Below, piece after piece: positions 58,036 through 64,000 of a stretch of DNA of 64,000 nucleotides. The notes under the pieces were generated by a model that was not told where the DNA came from, ran no database searches, and was given only the letters and a program-made list of their open reading frames with translations. Position numbers and translations under genes: made by a program. How positions within the stretch are numbered: position 1 is the stretch's first letter; each line of letters opens with the position of its first letter. The stretch spans positions 868,001-932,000 of the forward strand of contig NZ_CP045118.1 of the NCBI RefSeq assembly GCF_009189165.1. Direction: 5' to 3'. The DNA comes from Pseudomonas sp. SCB32. Its GTDB lineage: Bacteria > Pseudomonadota > Gammaproteobacteria > Pseudomonadales > Pseudomonadaceae.

Positions 58036-59990
58036 GTAGGGGTCTCCAGGGCAGGCAGCAGCGGCAGGTAGAGCTCGAAGGCGGTGCCGCCGGCCTCCGG
58101 GTAGGCCACGCCCAGGCTGCCGCCGGCGGCGGTGGCGAGGCTGGCCGATAAGGTCAGGCCCAGGCCCAGGCCGAGTTCGCCGGGCTTGGTGGTGAAAAAG
58201 GGTTCGAACAGGTGCTGGCGCTGGTCCTGCGGGATGCCGGGGCCATTGTCGCGCACCACCAGGCGATAGCGGTCGTTGCCGTCGATGCGGCCTTCCAGCC
58301 AGAGCTGGCGGTCGGCCTGCGGGCTCATGGCGTCCAGCGCGTTGGCGATAAGGTTGACCAGGATCTGTTCCAGGCGGGTCTGGTCGATGGCCAGGCGCGC
58401 GTCGGGGAAGTCGCGGTGCAGGCTCACCGGGACTTCCTTGAGGCGCACCTGCAGAACCATCATCGCCGCGTCCACTGCCTTGCCCAGGCCGGCCTGGCCG
58501 TGGTCGTCGGCGCGCCGGGCGAAGGCGCGCAGGCTGGCGGTGATGCGGCCCATGCGGTCGACCATCTCGTTGATGGCTTCCAGGTTGCTGCTGGCGACAT
58601 CCAGCTTGCCGCGCGCGAGGAAGCGCACGGTGTTGCCCGAGAGGGTACGCAGCGCCGCCAGCGGCTGGTTGAGTTCGTGGGCGATGCTGGTGGACATCTG
58701 CCCGATCACCGCCAGCTTGCCGGCCTGCACCAGGCGGTCCTGGGCTTTTCGCAGGGTGTCCTCGGCCTGGCGGCGTTCACGGATCTGTTCGCGCAGGTGC
58801 TGGTTGCTGGCGCGCAGGTCGCTGGTGCGTTCGGTGATGCGCCGCTCCAGGGCGTTGTTGGCCTGCTCCAGCGCTTCACGGGCGGCGAGGCGGGTGGCGA
58901 TGACCTTGCGCCGCTCGTTCCAGGCGATCAGCAGGAAGGCCAGCAGGGCGAAGCCCAGGGCGGCGAGCATGCCGTGGATCATGGCTTCGCGGCGCACGTC
59001 GTGCAGCGGGCTGAGCAGGGTGAAGTTCCACGAGGTGTCGTTGAGACGGCGGGTCTGCATCAGGTAGCTGACGGGGTTGTGGCCGTCGGCTTCGGGTGAC
59101 TGCGGCGGGAAGCTGATTTCTTCCACGCCGTCGCCCAGCGAACGGCGTGCAAGCGGCTGCCATTCGTTGAGCGCCCACCAGTAGTACTGCAGGCTGCGCG
59201 CCATGCGCTCCTTGTCGTCGGCGCTGAGCGGGCGCACGGCTTTCAGGCGCAGGGCCGGATCGCTGGAGAGGATGATGATGCCGTTCTCATCGCTGACGAA
59301 GGCTTGCAGGCGGGCTTTCTGCCAACGCTCTTCGAGCGCATCCATCTTCACCTTGACCACCGCAACGCCAATGATCTGGTCGCCGCTGACCAGGCCGTGG
59401 GCCAGGTAGTAGCCGGGCTCGCCGGTGGTGCTGTCCATGCCGTAGAAGCGCCCCGGCCGGCCGGCCATGGCGTCCTGGAAGTAGGCGCGGAACGACTGGT
59501 CCTCGCCCTGGTAGCTGTCCACGTTCTGCCAGTTGCTGGTGGCCAGTACCCGGCCGGAGGTGTCCAGCAGGTAGATGGCGCGGCTGCCGGCGCGGCGGTT
59601 CAGGCCTTCGAGGTAGGCGTTGACCAGGTTGCGGTTGTAGGGGGTGGGGTCGAGCAGCAGGCGGGTGACGTTCTTTTCCAGCTCCAGCACGCTGGGTAGG
59701 TAGGAGTAGCGGCTCATCTCGCTTTCCACGCCACGGGCGTGCAGCTCCAGCTGGCGTTCGCCGCTGCCGATCAGGGCGCGGGTGCCGGCGCCGTCGCTGA
59801 TCAGGTAGCCGCCGTAGCCGAAGCCCAGCGTGAGCAGGAGCAGCAGGAGAGGCAAGAGGAGGTTGCGCAGCAGGCCAGGTTTCACGGTGAGCGGCGGTGG
59901 CAATGGGCTGGGAGGGCATTGCAGCACAGTCGTCCGGGCCGAGCCAGCCCAGCGCCGGGGTGCGGCGATGGACTGGCTCGGATACCACAT
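58032..59990 (-). CDS. aauS: Sensor histidine kinase for acidic amino acids (DctB-like)
   Basis: Membrane sensor of up to 652 residues. A membrane helix at ~38-62 (LLRNLLLPLLLLLLTLGFGY), a periplasmic double-Cache-like domain (~70-325), a second helix ~335-355 (MLAALGFALLAFLLIAW), a coiled-coil, then the kinase core with H-box QMSTSIAHELNQPLAALRTL and ATP-binding VRDNGPGIP and GLGLGLTLSASL. The ATG at 59990 with GAGAG upstream is used, although a GTG at 59885 would give a more usual N-terminus. It follows ggt by 17 bp. Confidence 0.87.
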
Positions 59991-60007
59991 GGTGCGCTCT
60001 CGCAGGC

Positions 60008-61681
60008 TTAGGGTTTGACGACCATGCCGATGCCGCGGCCGCGCGGATCGGAGGCGGTTTCCAGAGCCTTGCCGTCGACGCGGATGGCCTGGATGTCACC
60101 CATGTTCCAGCCCTGGTCTTCCAGCTTGTAACCCATGGCCTTCAGCTCGTCGGCGACCTTGCCGGTGAGCGGGGCGTAGGCGTCGAAGTAGATGGTGTCC
60201 TTGGGCAGCAGCTGATGGTGCACGCGCTGCGCGGCCACGGCCTTCTCCAGGGGCAGGTGGTAGTCGTAGACGTTGTTCAGCACCTGGAAGATCGAGGTGA
60301 AGATCCGCGAGCCGCCGGGGGTACCCAGCACCAGGCTGACCTTGCCGTCGCGGGTGACGATGCTCGGGCTCATGGAGGAGAGCATGCGCTTGCCCGGTTC
60401 GATGGCGTTGGCATCGCTGCCGACCACGCCGAAGGCGTTGGCCACGCCCGGCTTGGCGCTGAAGTCATCCATTTCGTCGTTGAGCAGGAAGCCAGCGCCC
60501 TTGACCACCACGCCGCTGCCGAAGTCCCAGTTCAGGGTGTAGGTGTTGCTGACGGCGTTGCCGTCCTTGTCGACGATGGAGAAGTGCGTGGTCTGGTGCG
60601 GCTCCAGGCCCGGACGGACCTTCTCGGTGGGCGAGATGGCGTTCGGGTTGACCTCGGTGGCGCGCTTGGCGATATATGCCGGGTCGGTCAGCTGGGCTAC
60701 CGGCACCTTGGAGAAGTCCGGGTCGCCCAGGTAGTCGGCGCGGTCGGCGAACACCCGCTTCTCGATCTCGGCGAGCAGATGGATGTACTTGGCAGAGTTC
60801 AGCTCCACACCCTTGAAGTCGGCGGCGCGCTGTTCCTTGATGCCGATCAGCTGGGCCAGGGCGATGCCGCCGGAGCTCGGCAGCGGCGCGGTGTAGAGGG
60901 TGTTGCCCTGCCAGTCGATGCGCATCGGCTCGCGCCACTTGGTCTCGTAGGTGCTCAGGTCTTCGGCGGTGATCAGGCCGCCGTCGTGCTTCATCTGCGC
61001 GACCAGCAGCTTGGCGGTCTCGCCCTTGTAGAAGTCGTCCGGGCCCTTGTCGGCGATGCGCTCCAGGGTCTTGGCCAGCTCGGGCTGCTTGAAGGTCTGC
61101 CCCGGCTTCATGGTGCCGAAGTAGTCGCCGAAGTTGGTCTTGCCGTTGAACAGCGCGATGGCGTCCTGGCGGTACTGGTACTGCTGGTCGGCGACCTTGA
61201 AGCCGGTCTTGGCGTAGCCGATGGCCGGGGTCAGCAGCTCGCTCCACTTCAGCTTGCCGAAGCGCTTGTGGGCTTCCCACAGGCCCATCACCGTGCCCGG
61301 CACGCCGGCGGCCTTGGTGCCCACCAGGCTGAGGTTCTCGATCACCTCGCCCTTGTCGTTCAGGTACATGGTCTTGGTCGCGGCCTTGGGCGCGATCTCG
61401 CGGTAGTCGAGGAAGTACGGCTTGCCGTCGACATACAGGGTCATGAAGCCACCGCCGCCGATGTTGCCGGCTTCGGGGTAGGTGACCGCGAGGGTGAAGG
61501 CGGTGGCGACCGCGGCGTCGACGGCGTTGCCGCCCTTCTTCAGGATCTCGGCGGCGACCCTGGCGCCGTACTGGTCAGGCGCGGCCACCGCGCCACCGTC
61601 GAGGGTGGCGGCGAAGACCGAGGAACTGGCGGCGAGGATGGCGACGCCCAGGGGGAGTTTCGTGAAGTCGAACAAGCGCAT
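60008..61681 (-). CDS. ggt: Periplasmic gamma-glutamyltransferase
   Basis: Ntn-hydrolase precursor of 557 residues that hydrolyses gamma-glutamyl bonds (e.g. glutathione or glutamine), releasing glutamate for the adjacent transporter. The signal peptide is cleaved probably near A25 (SSSVFAAT). The self-processing nucleophile is the first Thr of TTHFSIVDKDG (T364); GNIGGGGFMTLYVDG and ERMLSSMSPSIVTRDGK-type (GKRMLSSMSPSIV) segments are present. The start has AAGGAAGAG upstream. It is 72 bp after aatP with an AauR-like box between them. Confidence 0.95.
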   Translation of the reverse strand: MRLFDFTKLPLGVAILAASSSVFAATLDGGAVAAPDQYGARVAAEILKKGGNAVDAAVATAFTLAVTYPEAGNIGGGGFMTLYVDGKPYFLDYREIAPKAATKTMYLNDKGEVIENLSLVGTKAAGVPGTVMGLWEAHKRFGKLKWSELLTPAIGYAKTGFKVADQQYQYRQDAIALFNGKTNFGDYFGTMKPGQTFKQPELAKTLERIADKGPDDFYKGETAKLLVAQMKHDGGLITAEDLSTYETKWREPMRIDWQGNTLYTAPLPSSGGIALAQLIGIKEQRAADFKGVELNSAKYIHLLAEIEKRVFADRADYLGDPDFSKVPVAQLTDPAYIAKRATEVNPNAISPTEKVRPGLEPHQTTHFSIVDKDGNAVSNTYTLNWDFGSGVVVKGAGFLLNDEMDDFSAKPGVANAFGVVGSDANAIEPGKRMLSSMSPSIVTRDGKVSLVLGTPGGSRIFTSIFQVLNNVYDYHLPLEKAVAAQRVHHQLLPKDTIYFDAYAPLTGKVADELKAMGYKLEDQGWNMGDIQAIRVDGKALETASDPRGRGIGMVVKP

Positions 61682-61726
61682 GGACTCTTCCTTATTTATT
61701 GTTGTGCTTGCGGTGAGGAGGAGCGC

Positions 61727-61740
61727 CTCGGCGAACCGAA
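61727..61740. promoter_or_regulatory. Candidate AauR-binding box before ggt
   Basis: CTCGGCGAACCGAA matches TTCGG-N4-CCGAA, the AauR motif as I remember it, except for the first base. It lies 46 bp upstream of the ggt ATG, inside the operon. It may allow extra expression of ggt. Confidence 0.4.
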
Positions 61741-61753
61741 GCGCGCCGGGGTA

Positions 61754-62488
61754 TCAGTGCTGAAGAATCTTGGCGAGGAACTGCTGGGTGCGTTCGGCGC
61801 GGCCCTTGAGGTCACCGAAGAACTCTTCCTTCGGGCAGTCTTCGACGATCTGCCCGCGGTCCATGAAGATCACCCGGTCGGCGACCTTGCGCGCGAAGCC
61901 CATCTCGTGGGTCACGCACATCATGGTCATGCCTTCCTGGGCGAGCTGGACCATCACGTCGAGTACCTCGTTGACCATCTCCGGGTCGAGCGCCGAGGTC
62001 GGTTCGTCGAACAGCATCACGATCGGGTCCATGGCCAGCGCGCGGGCGATGGCGACGCGCTGCTGCTGGCCGCCGGAGAGCTGGCCGGGGTGCTTGTGCG
62101 CATGGGCCTTGAGGCCGACGCGGTCGAGCAGCTTCATGCCCTTGTCCATCGCCTCTTCCTTGCTCCGGCCCAGGACCTTGCGCTGGGCGATGGTCAGGTT
62201 CTCGGTGATGGACAGGTGCGGAAACAGCTCGAAGTGCTGGAACACCATGCCCACGCGGGAGCGCAGCTTCGGCAGGTCGGTTTTCGGGTTGGCGATGGAG
62301 GTGCCGTCGACGGTGATGTCGCCCTTCTGGAAAGGCTCCAGCGCGTTGACGCACTTGATCAGGGTCGACTTGCCCGAGCCGGACGGGCCGCAGACCACCA
62401 CCACTTCACCCTTGGACACCTTGGTGTTGCAGTCGGTGAGCACCTGGAAGTCGCCATACCACTTGCTGACGTTGTCGATGGAGATCAT
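61754..62488 (-). CDS. aatP: Glutamate/aspartate ABC transporter ATP-binding protein
   Basis: ATPase subunit of 244 residues. Walker [16 protein letters not shown], signature [16 protein letters not shown], Walker [16 protein letters not shown] and the H-loop [11 protein letters not shown] are intact. It belongs to the GltL/GlnQ branch of polar amino acid importers. Overlaps aatM by ATGA. Confidence 0.95.
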   Translation of the reverse strand: MISIDNVSKWYGDFQVLTDCNTKVSKGEVVVVCGPSGSGKSTLIKCVNALEPFQKGDITVDGTSIANPKTDLPKLRSRVGMVFQHFELFPHLSITENLTIAQRKVLGRSKEEAMDKGMKLLDRVGLKAHAHKHPGQLSGGQQQRVAIARALAMDPIVMLFDEPTSALDPEMVNEVLDVMVQLAQEGMTMMCVTHEMGFARKVADRVIFMDRGQIVEDCPKEEFFGDLKGRAERTQQFLAKILQH

Positions 62489-63153
62489 ACGGTTAACCTT
62501 TTCTGCAGGCGCTTCACGCCGAGGGAAGCGGCGAAGCTGATGACGAAGTAGACGAGACCGGCGAAGATCAGGAACTCATGGGGCTGGCCGATGATGTCGC
62601 CACGGGAGCGGGCGGCGTTGAGGAAGTCCATCAGGCCGACGCTGTAGACCAGCGAGGTGTCCTGGAACAGGATGATGCTCTGCTGCAGCAGCAGCGGGGT
62701 CATCTTGCGGAACGCCTGGGGCAGGATGATCAGGCGCATGGCCTGGCTGTAGGTCATGCCCAGCGCGTAGGACGCGCCAATCTGGCCCTTCGGGATGGCC
62801 TGGATGCCGGCGCGGACGATCTCGCAGTAGTAGGCCGCCTCGAACATCATGAAGGCCACCAGGCACGAGGTGAACGCGCCCACCGGGGTGTCCTGGCCGG
62901 TGATCCAGCGCAGGATGAAAGGCACCGCGAAGTAGAACCAGGTGATCACCAGCAGCAGCGGGATCGAGCGGAAGTAGTTCACGTAGAAGCCGGCGATGTT
63001 CGACAGCAGCTTGCTGTTGGACAGGCGCATCAGTGCGAGGAGGGTGCCCAGCACCACGCCGCCCAGGATGCCCAGCGCCATCAGCTGCAGGGTGCTGAGC
63101 ATGCCGTCCCAGAGGCCGGGGAGGGCGGGGACGATCTGACTGAAGTCCATCAT
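62485..63153 (-). CDS. aatM: Glutamate/aspartate ABC transporter permease AatM
   Basis: Inner-membrane permease of 222 residues with about five helices. The EAA-type loop is [20 protein letters not shown], then [18 protein letters not shown], as in HisM/GltK. Two adjacent ATGs occur; the second (63148-63150) is better spaced from GGGAGG. Overlaps both neighbours by four bases. Confidence 0.94.
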   Translation of the reverse strand: MMDFSQIVPALPGLWDGMLSTLQLMALGILGGVVLGTLLALMRLSNSKLLSNIAGFYVNYFRSIPLLLVITWFYFAVPFILRWITGQDTPVGAFTSCLVAFMMFEAAYYCEIVRAGIQAIPKGQIGASYALGMTYSQAMRLIILPQAFRKMTPLLLQQSIILFQDTSLVYSVGLMDFLNAARSRGDIIGQPHEFLIFAGLVYFVISFAASLGVKRLQKRLTV

Positions 63154-63896
63154 TTACCTCCCACGGAAATCAGGCCCGGCACCGCGACCTTCTTCTCGAC
63201 GAAGCGCATGCCGAGCATCAGGCTCATGTTCAGGGTGAAGTAGATCAGCGTGGCCAGGGTGAAGGCCTCGAACAGGTTGGCGCTGAATTCGGCGGTCTGC
63301 TTGGTCTGCGCGAGCAGCTCCATGAGGCCGATCAGGGAGGCCACCGAGGAGTTCTTGAAGACGTTGAGGAACTCGGAGGTGAGCGGCGGAATGATGATGC
63401 GGAAGGCCTGCGGCAGCAGCACGTAGCGGTAGATCGCCGGCAGGCGGAAGCCCATGGCGCTGGCGGCGGCGAGCTGGCCCTTGGGCAGCGCCTGGATGCC
63501 GGTGCGCACCTGCTCGCAGACCCGCGCGGCGGTGAACAGGCCCAGGCACACGACGACGCTGATGAAGGCCGAGGTTTCCGGGGCGATGCCCAGCTTGAAC
63601 CAGTCCTGGATCGGCTGCGGCAGGTAGTCCGGCACGAAGAAGTACCAGAGGAACAGCTGCACCAGCAGCGGCACGTTGCGGAACAGCTCCACGTAGGCGG
63701 TGGCGATGCCGGACAGCCAGCGGTTGGGCAGGGTGCGCATCACGCCCAGCAGCGCGCCGAGCGCCAGGGCGATGAACCAGGCAGCGAGCGAGACGGCGAT
63801 GGTCCAGCCAAGGCCGGTGATGTACCAGTCCAGGTAGCGCTCGTCGCCGATCCCGGTGGACTTGAAGAACACGCCCCAGTCCCAGTTGTAATCCAT
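63150..63896 (-). CDS. aatQ: Glutamate/aspartate ABC transporter permease AatQ
   Basis: Partner permease of 248 residues (GltJ-like). MDYNWDWGVFFKSTGIGDER is the usual start of Pseudomonas AatQ; the cytoplasmic loop is EQVRTGIQALPKGQLAAASA, then MGFRLPAIYRYVLLPQAF. The ATG at 63894-63896 has GAGGGG upstream; a GTG nine codons earlier is poorly placed. The aatJ binding-protein gene should precede it outside the window. Confidence 0.94.
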   Translation of the reverse strand: MDYNWDWGVFFKSTGIGDERYLDWYITGLGWTIAVSLAAWFIALALGALLGVMRTLPNRWLSGIATAYVELFRNVPLLVQLFLWYFFVPDYLPQPIQDWFKLGIAPETSAFISVVVCLGLFTAARVCEQVRTGIQALPKGQLAAASAMGFRLPAIYRYVLLPQAFRIIIPPLTSEFLNVFKNSSVASLIGLMELLAQTKQTAEFSANLFEAFTLATLIYFTLNMSLMLGMRFVEKKVAVPGLISVGGK

Positions 63897-64000
63897 GACG
63901 GGTTTCCCCTCAGAGTTGTTCACGCTCCGCTGCGCGTCGGCAGAACTGCGTTGGAGACAGGCTCGGGATGCTCATTAACAGCTGTTAACTCCGCTCCCTC
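63897..64000 (-). other. Leader between aatJ (outside window) and aatQ
   Basis: No gene seen. It holds a perfect 14-bp palindrome TTAACAGCTGTTAA (63975-63988), possibly a regulator site, and the aatQ ribosome site. In Pseudomonas the aatJ-aatQ gap often carries dyads that lower expression of the permeases relative to the binding protein. Confidence 0.45.

Noticed and set aside
59897..62551. 884-codon plus-strand frame across ggt, aatP and the aauS start
   Set aside because: Spans several confirmed genes on the other strand, including their intergenic gaps, and has no recognisable domain.

Overview
The window is high-GC, gene-dense DNA from a Pseudomonas chromosome, probably of the P. aeruginosa / nitroreducens / citronellolis part of the genus. 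Evidence: sigma-54-controlled eat-eutBC with a divergent EatR-type activator; the order mpl-ubiX-YceK-like lipoprotein-MORN/C13 lipoprotein-lrgAB-LON that I remember from P. aeruginosa (PA4012-PA4025 area); an aatQMP-ggt-aauSR block; and typical Pseudomonas REP palindromes. I see no rRNA, tRNA, CRISPR array, transposase or integrase.

Layout. (1) 1-8648: ethanolamine use. eutC (cut by the window edge), eutB and the permease eat form a minus-strand operon. An AraC-type regulator sits next to it, followed by exaC (aldehyde dehydrogenase) and the divergent sigma-54 activator eatR. EutBC deaminates ethanolamine to acetaldehyde and ExaC oxidises it to acetate. Sigma-54 promoter matches lie in front of exaC, the AraC gene and, more weakly, eat. 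(2) 8798-16279: housekeeping and conserved genes (mpl, ubiX, small lipoprotein, NAD(P)-binding protein, MORN/C13-peptidase lipoprotein, TM2 protein, MaoC hydratase, lrgAB, LON-domain protein).

(3) 16334-44204: one complete type VI secretion system, all on the minus strand. In transcription order: tssA-tssB-tssC-hcp-tagJ-tssE-tssF-tssG-clpV-vgrG, then a spike-loading cassette (DUF2169 with pentapeptide repeats, a second pentapeptide protein, DUF3540, PAAR-like DUF4150), then fha-tssJ-tssK-tssL-tssM-tagF-Ser/Thr kinase. The core resembles P. aeruginosa HSI-I (TagJ, Fha, TagF, kinase, TssL with an OmpA tail). It differs by the inserted cassette, a short kinase and no visible PppA phosphatase or TagQRST. 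No recognisable toxin or immunity gene is present. Most genes overlap by ATGA, suggesting one very long transcript with a separate strong leader for hcp.

(4) 44205-52795: an AT-richer promoter region, a LysR regulator pointing away from the T6SS, then the AcnD/PrpF version of the 2-methylcitrate cycle (prpR of GntR/FCD type, prpB, prpC, acnD, prpF) for propionate use. (5) 53026-56570: a methyltransferase, a small unknown protein, an NmrA-like oxidoreductase with a divergent AraC regulator, and an acidic unknown protein. (6) 56701-64000: the acidic amino acid uptake locus aatQMP, periplasmic gamma-glutamyltransferase ggt, and the sensor/sigma-54 regulator pair aauS-aauR; the binding-protein gene aatJ should lie just beyond position 64000.

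The points most worth following up are the T6SS spike cassette with no obvious cargo, the seven-residue repeat tail of VgrG, the MORN/C13 protease lipoprotein, and the paired palindromes that may set T6SS and prp expression. All functional calls rest on reading the sequence; nothing was searched against a database.
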